This document shows positions 17,729 to 26,433 of a stretch of 64,000 nt of DNA, in pieces. This DNA is from Acidobacteria bacterium Ga0077551. GTDB taxonomy: Bacteria; Pseudomonadota; Alphaproteobacteria; Caulobacterales; Hyphomonadaceae. The notes under the pieces are model-generated. The model ran no database searches, had not been told where the DNA came from, and saw only the letters and a list, made by a program, of their open reading frames with translations. A program made the translations under genes and the position numbers. Every line of letters begins with the position of its first letter. Position 1 is the first letter of the stretch. The DNA lies in assembly GCA_001464545.1 (NCBI GenBank), contig LNFC01000007.1, positions 1 through 64,000 on the forward strand, given 5' to 3'.

Positions 17729-18961
17729 ATGTTGCGCGCTCTCAAACGCCTGGTGCTTGGCGCTTCCCTCCTTCCACTGATGGTCGGCGCATGCGCCACC
17801 ACTCATGATGATCATCCCGGCTTTATCCAGCAGCCGGCGGTTTCCGAAGTTCGTACCGAAACGCAGTCTCGACTTCGCGCGCTTCCTGCGCCTGTCGAAA
17901 AGGCGGCGGTCGCAGTATACTCCTTTGAAGATCAGACCGGTCAGTTCAAACCGTCCGAAGGCGTACAAACGCTTTCGCGCGCGGTAACCCAAGGCTCGAC
18001 ATCGGTTCTTCTCAAGGCCCTCCAGGACGCTGGAGATCGCAGCTGGTTCACGGTGATTGAACGCGAAAATCTCGACAACCTCCTGAAAGAACGCCAGATT
18101 ATCCGTGAGATGCGCAAGCAGTATCTTGGCGAAGAAGATCTCAATGAAGCGGCCCTTCCGCCGCTGCTCTTTGCAGGCATCATTCTCGAAGGCGGCATAA
18201 TTGGCTATGACACCAACACACTGACCGGCGGTGCAGGCGCACGCTTCCTCGGTATCGGCGCGAAAACGGACTACCGCGAAGACAAGGTCACCGTTTACCT
18301 GCGCGCCGTCAGCGTGAAATCGGGCGAGGTAATCACGTCCGTCGTCGCCTCGAAGAAAATCGCATCCATCGGCGTTGCGGCCAACGCGTTCCGGTATGTC
18401 AGCTTCAAGGAACTCCTCGAAGTCGACACCGGTATCACGACCAACGAGCCGGACCTCCTCGCATTGCGCCAGGCAACGGAGAAGGCGGTTGAGCTCCTGA
18501 TCATGGAAGGCGCCGCGCTGGGCGTCTGGCAGTTCCAGGACCAGCTCGCCGGGGCAGCGCTCCTCGAACAGTATGTAGCCGAGCGCGACGGTTTTATTCC
18601 GGATCCGGATATCAGCTTTGCCCAACAGGATCAGGCTGCGCCGGTCCGCAAGTCTGCAGCGGTCAGGAGCGAGGCGCGCGCCGCAGAATCCGAGCGTGAA
18701 GACAAACCAGCCATCGATGAAGTGAAGGTCAGCGAGGCTGCTCCTCCGGCTGAGAATACTGGGGTCGATGCTCCGCAGGCGGCGTTTCCCGTTGCCGCAG
18801 TAAGTGAAGCTTCCCTTCAGCTTGTACCGGCGTCCTATTCTGTATCTTATGAGTTGAATCAGGTTGCGCAGAGCGAATTGCAGCGGTTCTCTTGGACTGA
18901 CTATGAAATGTTGCGCGTCATGAAAATGGCTTCAGCCGACTACACCATGGCACGCCAATAA
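17729..18961 (+). CDS. csgG: Curli secretion channel CsgG with long C-terminal extension
   Basis: 410 aa. Lipobox LMVGAC (Cys22) anchors it in the outer membrane. Residues about 55-280 carry the CsgG core: VAVYSFEDQTGQFK, SWFTVIERENLDNLLKER and the GGIIGYD segment, forming the nonameric export pore for curlins. E. coli CsgG is 277 aa; here about 120 extra residues (290-410) follow, rich in Ala, Glu, Pro and Ser and ending in an aromatic-containing segment. The extension has no clear relative that can be named by eye. ATG 17729 is chosen over 17702 because of the GGGGGGTGG ribosome site and the signal peptide. Confidence 0.93.
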   Translation: MLRALKRLVLGASLLPLMVGACATTHDDHPGFIQQPAVSEVRTETQSRLRALPAPVEKAAVAVYSFEDQTGQFKPSEGVQTLSRAVTQGSTSVLLKALQDAGDRSWFTVIERENLDNLLKERQIIREMRKQYLGEEDLNEAALPPLLFAGIILEGGIIGYDTNTLTGGAGARFLGIGAKTDYREDKVTVYLRAVSVKSGEVITSVVASKKIASIGVAANAFRYVSFKELLEVDTGITTNEPDLLALRQATEKAVELLIMEGAALGVWQFQDQLAGAALLEQYVAERDGFIPDPDISFAQQDQAAPVRKSAAVRSEARAAESEREDKPAIDEVKVSEAAPPAENTGVDAPQAAFPVAAVSEASLQLVPASYSVSYELNQVAQSELQRFSWTDYEMLRVMKMASADYTMARQ

Positions 18962-18990
18962 AAGAAGGGTGCCTTGCGCGCCAGTCATAC

Positions 18991-19013
18991 CAGCCCCGGG
19001 GACACGGGCTGGA
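18991..19013 (+). other. Hairpin between csgG and the first curlin gene
   Basis: Arms CCAGCCC and GGGCTGG around a 9-base loop; a second small hairpin (GCCTG/CAGGC, 19031-19044) follows. Neither has a T-run. They may protect the abundant subunit message from 5' decay or partly terminate the csgFG message, a common way to set subunit and channel ratios. Confidence 0.4.
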
Positions 19014-19072
19014 ACTATCTTGGGGGCTCTGCCTGTCGGCAGGCCGGGACGCATTACAGGAGAAGTATCAAC

Positions 19073-20350
19073 ATGCGTATTAAACTTATGGCCGGCGCGG
19101 CAATGGCTCTCGTGATGGCGAGTCCTGCATTCGCCAACTCGTCCAATGTGACGCAGAACAATACGAACCAGTCGGCGATCGTTGATCAGACAGGCGGCGA
19201 TGCCGGTAGTTCCGATATCGACCAGACGGGCGACGATAACTCCGCTCTGGTGTTGCAGTCGGATACCGCGACCTCGGGCTTGGGCGCCGCACGCAATTCG
19301 AGCGATATCGAGCAGAACGGCGACGAGAATATTGCGAATGTTGAGCAAATCAACACCGGTGCGGGATCGAACGCTGTGAACTCTTCCAGCATCGTGCAGA
19401 CCGGCGACGGAGCGTCGGCCTTTGTCATTCAAGAGGGCACCGGCAACTCGTCCGGGGTGAACCAGACCGCTACAGCAGAAGAGACCGCCGATATCAAGCA
19501 AAGCGGCGCAGACAACTCGTCGGTCGTTGACCAGATGGGCGTTGGCGGCTCAGTTACCGTCGATCAAGGCTATACCGCTGGTACGTCTAACAGCAGCATG
19601 GCCGACGTCGAACAGACCGGTACCGACGGCGTCGTGTCCGTGATTCAATCGGGCGACGACCAGGACGCCTCTGTCACGCAGGGCGGCGCAAACAACACTG
19701 CTGAAATCGAACAAAGCGGCCAGAACAACATCGCAGATGCCAACCAGTCGGGCGTCGGCTCGCTCGTGCAGATCACCCAGATCGGTTCGTCCAACGGGAA
19801 CATGGCCTTTATCAGCCAGCTCGGCAGCAATTCAACATTCATCGGCAACCAGTCCGGCTCTGAAAACGTTGTCGGCGACGCCGCAGATTTCGTTCAGTCT
19901 GCCAATGGCTCGGCTGTCGAGATCGAACAGACAGGCACGGGCAACACGCTCGATGGTTCGCAGGCCGGTTCGGCCAACCAGATAGGCATCAGCCAGCTTA
20001 GCGCTGACAACAAGGCATCGGTCGGCCAGTCAGGGACTGAAAACATCCTTGCGCTGAATCAGGTCGGTTTCACAAACGAAGCCGGTGACGAGAACCTCTC
20101 CACCATCACGCAGGGCGGCCTGAACAACGAAACCTTCGTCGAGCAGACCGGCGCCGGCAACGAGGTGCTGATCACCCAGACCGGCAATGCCGGCCTGATC
20201 GATGTCCTGCAGACCGGCGCGGGCAGCTATGCTGAGATCAGCCAGTCGGGCGGCTCGGGCAACGATGCACTGGTGACCCAGTCCTCTAATGACTCCGTGT
20301 CGTTCATCACGCAGGTCGGTAACAACAACTACGCGTCCATCAACCAGTAA
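19073..20350 (+). CDS. Large curlin-repeat amyloid subunit (CsgA/CsgB-like)
   Basis: 425 aa. Sec signal ends SPAFA (about residue 21). The whole mature protein is made of roughly 20 curlin-type repeats of 18-25 residues with the pattern Q-x-G-x2-N-x-[AS]-x3-Q (for example QTGDDNSALVLQ, QSGQNNIADANQ), ending NNYASINQ like known curlins. E. coli CsgA has five repeats, so this is a very long subunit. It would be exported through CsgG and polymerise into cross-beta fibres. ATG 19073 has AGGAGA upstream; the frame is open back to 18974 but without signal-like sequence. Confidence 0.9.
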   Translation: MRIKLMAGAAMALVMASPAFANSSNVTQNNTNQSAIVDQTGGDAGSSDIDQTGDDNSALVLQSDTATSGLGAARNSSDIEQNGDENIANVEQINTGAGSNAVNSSSIVQTGDGASAFVIQEGTGNSSGVNQTATAEETADIKQSGADNSSVVDQMGVGGSVTVDQGYTAGTSNSSMADVEQTGTDGVVSVIQSGDDQDASVTQGGANNTAEIEQSGQNNIADANQSGVGSLVQITQIGSSNGNMAFISQLGSNSTFIGNQSGSENVVGDAADFVQSANGSAVEIEQTGTGNTLDGSQAGSANQIGISQLSADNKASVGQSGTENILALNQVGFTNEAGDENLSTITQGGLNNETFVEQTGAGNEVLITQTGNAGLIDVLQTGAGSYAEISQSGGSGNDALVTQSSNDSVSFITQVGNNNYASINQ

Positions 20351-20383
20351 GCGGGCCCTTTGGCCTTCCTCAGGGAGAGGATT

Positions 20384-21451
20384 ATGAAAAGATACCTTGT
20401 TCTTGCTGCGTCAATGTCCGTCCTCGGATTTGCCTCGGCCCACGCCCAGACCTTTCCGTCGACTTCGTTCGACAACTCGGCGCGCATTACCCAGACGGGT
20501 AACCTCAACGAAGCTGAAATCGACCAGGCCGCTGGTGGCACCATCAACGGCCAGGGCCGGGCCGAGATTATCCAGACGAGCAACCGCAATGATGCCTCGA
20601 TTACGCAGACCTCTGCAACGAGCCCATTCGGTGCGGGTTTCGCAAACACGGCTCTGATCGATCAGCGCCGCGCCCGCGGCGATGCCTCCATCGACCAGAT
20701 CCATGACTACCTCGTCACCCGCAACAACAACGCTCTGATCGTCCAGATTACGCCGGATGCAACGGCATCGATCCAGCAGCGCGGGGACCGCAACACCGGC
20801 ACTATCCGTCAACTGGCTGGATCTGCAGTACCCGTCGCAAGCATAGACCAGAACGGCCGCATCAATACTGCGATCGTTGAACAGCGCGGATCGAACGGTG
20901 TTGTGGAAGTTGTCCAGGGTACTTTCCAGGCCGGCCCAGGTACCTCACCTGTAACCTTCAACAGCCGAGTGGACATCGACAATGACGGCGCCAATGCTGA
21001 CATCTTCGTCTCGCAGATTGGCTTCAATCATGATGCCCGAGTGATTGAAGACGGTGCAAATGGCGTGATCACCATCACGATGGAAGGTGCGTCCAACGCA
21101 GCTACGGTCACCCAGGAATCGCGCGACGGTCTGGTTGAAATCGAGGCCACCGGCTCTGCAAACATCGCCGAAGTGACCCAGGCTTCGTCCGATGAGGGCA
21201 GCATTGCCCGGGTTATCCAGTCCGGTAACTTTGCCATCTCCGAAATCGAGCAGCTGGACGATGCGACCAGCGGCGGATTTAACATTGCCGAAGTCAACCA
21301 GACCGGCCTTGCAACCGGCTCGGGTAACATCCTGTCGACGATCCTTCAGAATGGCGGAACCAACCTGGCCTTCGTTGACCAGGCCAGCGCTTATGCTCAG
21401 TCTGACATCGTTCAGACGGGCACCGGCCATCTGGCAAACGTCGCGCAGTAG
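20384..21451 (+). CDS. Second curlin-repeat amyloid subunit
   Basis: 355 aa. Sec signal ending AHAQ (about residue 22), then degenerate curlin repeats (ITQTGNLNEAEIDQ near the start, IVQTGTGHLANVAQ at the end). The repeats are less regular and carry more charged residues (Arg, Asp, Glu) than in the previous gene, which suggests a nucleator or capping subunit (CsgB-like) rather than the bulk fibre. ATG 20384 with GGGAGAGG upstream; the gene follows the first subunit by 33 bases. Confidence 0.85.
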   Translation: MKRYLVLAASMSVLGFASAHAQTFPSTSFDNSARITQTGNLNEAEIDQAAGGTINGQGRAEIIQTSNRNDASITQTSATSPFGAGFANTALIDQRRARGDASIDQIHDYLVTRNNNALIVQITPDATASIQQRGDRNTGTIRQLAGSAVPVASIDQNGRINTAIVEQRGSNGVVEVVQGTFQAGPGTSPVTFNSRVDIDNDGANADIFVSQIGFNHDARVIEDGANGVITITMEGASNAATVTQESRDGLVEIEATGSANIAEVTQASSDEGSIARVIQSGNFAISEIEQLDDATSGGFNIAEVNQTGLATGSGNILSTILQNGGTNLAFVDQASAYAQSDIVQTGTGHLANVAQ

Positions 21452-21458
21452 TCGCCAG

Positions 21459-21947
21459 ATGAAGCCGTATCGCTTCATGCAAGTGGGGGCGGCCTTGATG
21501 GTCGCCCTCATTTTTGTCGGATCCGCTGGCGCGCAGGTGTCCGGTGAAGATGCATTGCTTGGCAGTCTCGACCTCAGATCCTCGCTGAGCAGCAGCGATC
21601 TCTATTCCGGGGGGGGCTCTGCAAGCTCGGAAGAAGCGGGCGAGGAGAATTCGGCCCTCATCCGACAGACCGGGCAAAGCAATATCGTTGAGGTCACGCA
21701 GACAGGCTCCGCCTACGGAGCGTGGGCCCGTGTCGCGCAGTTTGGCGCAGACAACACAGTCGATGTCACCCAATGCGCCTGCGGCAACGTCGTCGACGTG
21801 ATCCAGGACGGCAGCGAAAATCTTTCTGAAATCAGCCAGACCGGCGCGGGGAACGTGTTTGTCCACCGGCAATATGGCGACGCCCTCGGCCTTTCGGTGT
21901 CGCAGTATGGCGGCGCGCAGATATCCATCACGCAGACAGGACCCTGA
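21459..21947 (+). CDS. Third, short curlin-repeat protein with a Cys pair
   Basis: 162 aa. Sec signal ending SAGAQ (about residue 26), a Ser/Gly-rich stretch, then about five curlin repeats (LIRQTGQSNIVEVTQ, then others) ending ISITQTGP. Size and repeat number match E. coli CsgA/CsgB. One repeat carries a CAC motif (TQCACGNVVDVIQ); cysteine is unusual in curlins and could form an intra-strand or inter-subunit disulphide. It starts 7 bases after the previous stop. Confidence 0.83.
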   Translation: MKPYRFMQVGAALMVALIFVGSAGAQVSGEDALLGSLDLRSSLSSSDLYSGGGSASSEEAGEENSALIRQTGQSNIVEVTQTGSAYGAWARVAQFGADNTVDVTQCACGNVVDVIQDGSENLSEISQTGAGNVFVHRQYGDALGLSVSQYGGAQISITQTGP

Positions 21948-21948
21948 C

Positions 21949-22530
21949 ATGCGTGCAGGATGGGCCAGTCCGAAACATGCGGCTGTCCTGCTGACGCTCT
22001 CTGCATTGGCATCTTTGGCCCACGCCGAAGCGGACCGTTCCGCCGCCATCAATCAGGTCACAAAAAGCCGCACCTTGGCCGAGCGCAGCAGCGCCGCCTT
22101 TGACCAGCTGTCCACCGTCGAAACCGGCCGCAGCCGCGTCGACCAGATCGATCCGGCACTTGCTGCTGCCGAAGCGCCGGGTAGCGACCAGCTGTCTGCT
22201 GGCGAACCGGCCGCGCCGGACACCGCCTGCACCCTCTCGCCGGAGCAGCAATCCATCGTCACCAGTCTCGAAGCGCAGGGAAGGTTACCGGCCGGAGACT
22301 GCGAAATGGTCGCCTGGTTTGCCCAGCCGGGGGACAAGGGGGAGGGCGAAGATCGCCAGTCCCTCGCGGAAGCCGTCATCGCCGGCGCGCCGGAAATGCT
22401 GGGCCGGGAGTCGGAAGCCGGCCGTCTCGCCCCGCTTGAGCTCGAAAAGCGCCAGGCCGAGGCTGCCGCTGCGGCGGCAGTCGCGCTAACCATCCTCACC
22501 CCCGCGGTGCCCGTTCCGCCCGGCAAATAG
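21949..22530 (+). CDS. Secreted protein of unknown function at the end of the curli operon
   Basis: 193 aa, not recognised. A Sec signal (ending LAHA, about residue 26) is followed by a polar region with two Cys (C-TLSPEQQ and GD-C-EMVAWF) about 30 residues apart, and an Ala/Glu helix. It ends with a Val/Pro-rich hydrophobic tail. It contains no curlin repeat and does not look like CsgC or CsgE. It starts one base after the third subunit, so it is co-transcribed and probably serves fibre assembly, capping or anchoring. Confidence 0.7.
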   Translation: MRAGWASPKHAAVLLTLSALASLAHAEADRSAAINQVTKSRTLAERSSAAFDQLSTVETGRSRVDQIDPALAAAEAPGSDQLSAGEPAAPDTACTLSPEQQSIVTSLEAQGRLPAGDCEMVAWFAQPGDKGEGEDRQSLAEAVIAGAPEMLGRESEAGRLAPLELEKRQAEAAAAAAVALTILTPAVPVPPGK

Positions 22531-22625
22531 CCGCTCCCGGAAACCTTTTGTGAACCATGCAGGCTCCAATGATGACCATTCGGGTGTATGCCCGAACTTG
22601 CCGTCATCCAGAGGAACTTCCGCGC

Positions 22626-24836
22626 ATGTCCGCCGCCCCCGTTTCGATTGCCCGCCTCATCGCCCGCGAACTGAATGTCGAGGAAAAACAAGTCTCTGCG
22701 GCAATCGATCTGATCGGGGAGGGTGCGACGGTCCCGTTCATCGCGCGCTACCGGAAGGAACGCACCGGCGGTCTCGACGACACCCAGCTGCGCCACCTCG
22801 CCGCGCGCCTCACCTATCTTACAGACCTCAATGCCCGCCGCGACACGGTCCTCAAGTCCATCCGCGAGCAGGGCAAGCTCACCCCGGCGCTCGAAAAGCA
22901 GATCAACGCCGCCGAAACCAAGGTCGCGCTTGAGGACCTCTACGCGCCGTTCAAGCAGAAGCGCCGCACCAAGGCGACCATCGCCCGCGAAGCCGGCCTC
23001 GCGCCGCTGGCGGAACAACTGCTCGCCAATCCTAACCTCAATCCGGCGGAGATCGCCGCGAAGTTCATCTCGAAAACCAAGGGCGTTGCTTCCGCTGACG
23101 AGGCGCTTGAAGGCGCCCGCCATATCGTCGTCGAGACCCTGGCTGAGACGCCGGAAATCGTCGGCGCCGTGCGCGAGAAGATGTGGGCCGAAGGCAAGGT
23201 CCGCTCCAGCGTCGCCAAGGGCAAGGCTGAAGAGGGCGCCAAGTTCTCCGACTATTTCGATTTCGACCAACCGATCGAGCAGCTTCCGTCCCACCGCCTC
23301 CTCGCACTGCTGCGGGGCGAGAAGGAAGGCGTTCTGAAGCTCGGCCTGGATATTCCGCATGCGGAGAAATCAATTCATCCGGCCGTCGCTACCGTGATGG
23401 CGAAAGGCGGCATTTCCCGCAAGGGTCGCCCCGCCGATGCCTGGCTCGCCGAGACGGCAGAGATCGCCTGGAAAACCCGCCTTGCCCCGGCCTGTACGAA
23501 TGACCTCTTCGCGCGCGTCAAGGAACGCGCGGACGACGAAGCGATCAGCGTCTTCTCGAAGAACGTCAAAGCCCTGCTGCTCGCCGCGCCGGCCGGCCCG
23601 AAAACCGTCATGGGTATCGATCCCGGTATTCGCACGGGCTGCAAGATCGCCGTGGTCGACGCCACTGGCAAGGTGCTCGACACCGACACGATCTACCCGC
23701 ACGAGCCGAGGCGCGACTGGGCAGGGGCCCTGATGACGCTCGCCAAACTCGCCAAGAAGCACAAGGTGCAGCTCGTCAGCGTCGGCAACGGCACCGCCAG
23801 CCGCGAGACGGACAAACTCGTCGCCGAGCTTGAAAGCAAGATGCCGGATCTGGGCCTCACCCGGGTGATGGTCTCCGAAGCCGGTGCATCGGTCTACTCC
23901 GCGTCCGAACTTGCTGCCAAAGAGTTCCCGGACATGGACGTCTCCATCCGCGGCGCCGTCTCCATCGCTCGCCGCCTGCAAGATCCGTTGGCGGAGCTTG
24001 TGAAGATTGAGCCGAAAGCCATCGGCGTCGGCCAGTACCAGCATGACGTTGATCAGTCTGCGCTGTCGCATTCGCTCACTGCCGTCGTGGAAGACTGCGT
24101 GAACGCGGTCGGCGTCGACGTGAACACGGCCTCCGCGCCGCTGCTCGCCCGCGTCTCCGGTCTCAACGAAACGCTCGCCTCGAACATCGTCGCTTTCCGC
24201 AACGAGAACGGCGCGTTCAAGTCGCGCGCCGCGCTGAAGAAAGTGCCGCGCATGGGCCCGAAAGCGTTCGAACAATCTGCGGGGTTCCTTCGCATCCGAG
24301 ATGCGAAGAACCCGCTTGATGGCTCCAGCGTCCACCCCGAAGCCTACCAGGTCGTCGAGCGCATCTCGGAGAAGACCGGGCGCGACGTGAAAAGCCTCGT
24401 CGGCGACAAGGCTTTCCTCTCGAAGCTCAAACCACGCGACTTTGCCGACGCCACCTTCGGCGAGCCGACCGTCGCCGACATCCTGAAGGAACTGGAAAAG
24501 CCGGGCCGCGATCCGCGCCCGGAATTCAAGACAGCAACCTTCAAGGACGGCATCGAGAAAATCTCTGACCTGAAACCCGGCATGTCCCTTGAAGGTGTCG
24601 TCACCAACGTCACGGCCTTCGGCGCATTCGTCGATATCGGCGTCCACCAGGACGGCCTCGTCCACATCTCGGAGCTCTCGGACACGTTCGTCAAGGATCC
24701 GCACACGGTCGTTCGCGCCGGGCAGGTGGTCCGCGTGCGGGTGAAGGAAGTCGACGCCGCCCGCAAACGCATCGCTCTCAGCATGAAATCAGAAGCCGGC
24801 GCCGAGCCGCGCGGCTATGCTGGCGGGCGCCGCTAG
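22626..24836 (+). CDS. tex: Transcription accessory protein Tex (S1 RNA-binding)
   Basis: 736 aa, close to the usual 770. Domain order: N-terminal Tex helical part (SIARLIARELNVEEKQV), a YqgF/RuvX-like domain with GIDPGIRTGCK (near residue 330), helix-hairpin-helix segments (about 490-560), and a C-terminal S1 domain (about 645-715, GAFVDIGVHQDGLVHIS). Tex binds nucleic acids and RNA polymerase and affects transcription and stress tolerance. ATG 22626 is chosen over 22557 by homology and GAGGAA upstream. Its TAG stop shares the tetranucleotide CTAG with the stop of the convergent flippase gene. Confidence 0.95.
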   Translation: MSAAPVSIARLIARELNVEEKQVSAAIDLIGEGATVPFIARYRKERTGGLDDTQLRHLAARLTYLTDLNARRDTVLKSIREQGKLTPALEKQINAAETKVALEDLYAPFKQKRRTKATIAREAGLAPLAEQLLANPNLNPAEIAAKFISKTKGVASADEALEGARHIVVETLAETPEIVGAVREKMWAEGKVRSSVAKGKAEEGAKFSDYFDFDQPIEQLPSHRLLALLRGEKEGVLKLGLDIPHAEKSIHPAVATVMAKGGISRKGRPADAWLAETAEIAWKTRLAPACTNDLFARVKERADDEAISVFSKNVKALLLAAPAGPKTVMGIDPGIRTGCKIAVVDATGKVLDTDTIYPHEPRRDWAGALMTLAKLAKKHKVQLVSVGNGTASRETDKLVAELESKMPDLGLTRVMVSEAGASVYSASELAAKEFPDMDVSIRGAVSIARRLQDPLAELVKIEPKAIGVGQYQHDVDQSALSHSLTAVVEDCVNAVGVDVNTASAPLLARVSGLNETLASNIVAFRNENGAFKSRAALKKVPRMGPKAFEQSAGFLRIRDAKNPLDGSSVHPEAYQVVERISEKTGRDVKSLVGDKAFLSKLKPRDFADATFGEPTVADILKELEKPGRDPRPEFKTATFKDGIEKISDLKPGMSLEGVVTNVTAFGAFVDIGVHQDGLVHISELSDTFVKDPHTVVRAGQVVRVRVKEVDAARKRIALSMKSEAGAEPRGYAGGRR

Positions 24837-26371
24837 GAAGGTACGGCGGTGCTGACGGTCTCCGGCGTTCCGGCGCCGCGTCCCCCGACGCGCATCATCC
24901 GCGTGGCCGCCATCGACCATTTGCGATGGAAGATCAGCAGGTAGCTGACATAGGTCAGCGCGCCCACCGACATTTTCAACCCGAGTCTCAGCCAGGGATC
25001 GAAGTCCTGCGTCTGGTATTCGATCAGCATAACGGCCCCCGCCATCACGACGCAGCCGATATAGGCCGGAAGCACTGACATCAGCAGGCTTATCGGTTTC
25101 GTGTGCATGTCCTTGACGAGAATCGGCACCGTCAGGGCCATGCGAACAGCCTCGGTTATCAGCAGGGACATGATGACAGCCTCGGCGGAATACTGCGAAA
25201 GGGCGAGCGCCGCTGCGGTGAGGATGATCAGGTCGATCAGGGAGAAGGTGATCAGCAGGTTCAGCCTTTTCACGGCGATGAAGGCTGCGTTGCGGAAATA
25301 GGTGAACGGTGCAAACAGGCCGACGAGGCAGAGGATCAGCAACATGTCCGCCGTCGGAGCATACTCGGCGCTCAGCGTAACGGCCACGACATCCCGGCTG
25401 GTCAGCGCAAGGCCGGCAAAGATCGGCAACACGATCAGCGCCGACATCTGCGACAGGCGGCGGTACAGCATGTCGCGGTCGCCCTTGGTCTGGGTACCCT
25501 CTGACAGCAGGACGACCCAGAGCGAGCTGATCGGCGCAACGAAGGTGCCGTAGATGATGTCCACGAACCTGCTGGCAATGCGCATGAACCCGACGGCTGC
25601 CGCGCCGAAACTGAACGCAACAATCAGGTCGAGCACCCGCATGTAGGACGAGGCGATGCCCTGTCCCGCGAAGATCTTGCCAGCTTCCCTGAGGAATCCG
25701 CCCGCCAGCGGCGCCGAGAAATGCAGGCCCGGCCACCAGCGCACGCGCCAGGCCATGATAATCGCCGATACGGTTACCTGGGTGCCGCGCTGCGCCACCA
25801 GCGCCCACTCGGCAAAGGGGCTGAACACCACGAGCAGGGCCGCCGCGCCGCCAGCCACCGCGCCAATGATGCCGCGGATCGCGCCGCCCTTGAAATCATG
25901 GTCTCGCAGCATGATGGCGTTCGGCGGAATCGACAGCGGTACCGCCAGCAGGGTGAGCGCCAGCGCAGGCATCAAGTAGGTCAGGCTCGGCTCATTGTTC
26001 GCCGCTGCCAGCCAGCTGCCGGCAAAGGCGCAGACGATGATGACGCAGACCGTCACGCCCATCGTGGCCCAGAAGATCGTGTCCATTTCCGGCTTGGAAT
26101 AGGCGCGGCGCAGGACGGCCGTGTCGAGGCAGGCCGATCGGGCCTGGAAATTGAAATAGTCGACAATGATCACGCCGAGCGCGAACAGCCCGAATACGGC
26201 AGCGTCTAGCCGGTAGGTCAAAAAAATGAACACCACCATGGTGATCCCGCTGGTGGCGAGATTGTTCGCGATATTCCACAGCATCGACGAGCCGAACGCC
26301 CGCTCCAGACGTGTCTGGTGCCGTTCGGACGCCTGGTCGGTGGCGGAAAGATCGCTGCGCGGGTCAGTCAT
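24833..26371 (-). CDS. Oligosaccharide flippase (Wzx/MviN-like, MOP superfamily)
   Basis: 512 aa with about 12-14 hydrophobic helices spread along the chain, starting after a polar N-terminus (about 35 residues) and with the family-like opening helix near MLWNIANNLATSGITMVVFI. Such proteins flip undecaprenyl-linked sugar units to the periplasm for polymerisation. It is the last gene of the leftward exopolysaccharide cluster. The frame is open upstream to 26437, but ATG 26371 starts a normal polar N-terminus. Confidence 0.87.
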   Translation of the reverse strand: MTDPRSDLSATDQASERHQTRLERAFGSSMLWNIANNLATSGITMVVFIFLTYRLDAAVFGLFALGVIIVDYFNFQARSACLDTAVLRRAYSKPEMDTIFWATMGVTVCVIIVCAFAGSWLAAANNEPSLTYLMPALALTLLAVPLSIPPNAIMLRDHDFKGGAIRGIIGAVAGGAAALLVVFSPFAEWALVAQRGTQVTVSAIIMAWRVRWWPGLHFSAPLAGGFLREAGKIFAGQGIASSYMRVLDLIVAFSFGAAAVGFMRIASRFVDIIYGTFVAPISSLWVVLLSEGTQTKGDRDMLYRRLSQMSALIVLPIFAGLALTSRDVVAVTLSAEYAPTADMLLILCLVGLFAPFTYFRNAAFIAVKRLNLLITFSLIDLIILTAAALALSQYSAEAVIMSLLITEAVRMALTVPILVKDMHTKPISLLMSVLPAYIGCVVMAGAVMLIEYQTQDFDPWLRLGLKMSVGALTYVSYLLIFHRKWSMAATRMMRVGGRGAGTPETVSTAVPS

Positions 26372-26433
26372 GAAGGTGGTTTGGGCCGTCTGTCGGTCGA
26401 ATGGCAAGGGCGGCGGTGCGCCGAAGCTGCATT

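Noticed and set aside
19073-21947. Curlin genes as CRISPR-like or VNTR DNA repeats
   Set aside because: Repeats are at protein level (Q-x-G-x-N pattern); the DNA copies differ widely and stay in frame.
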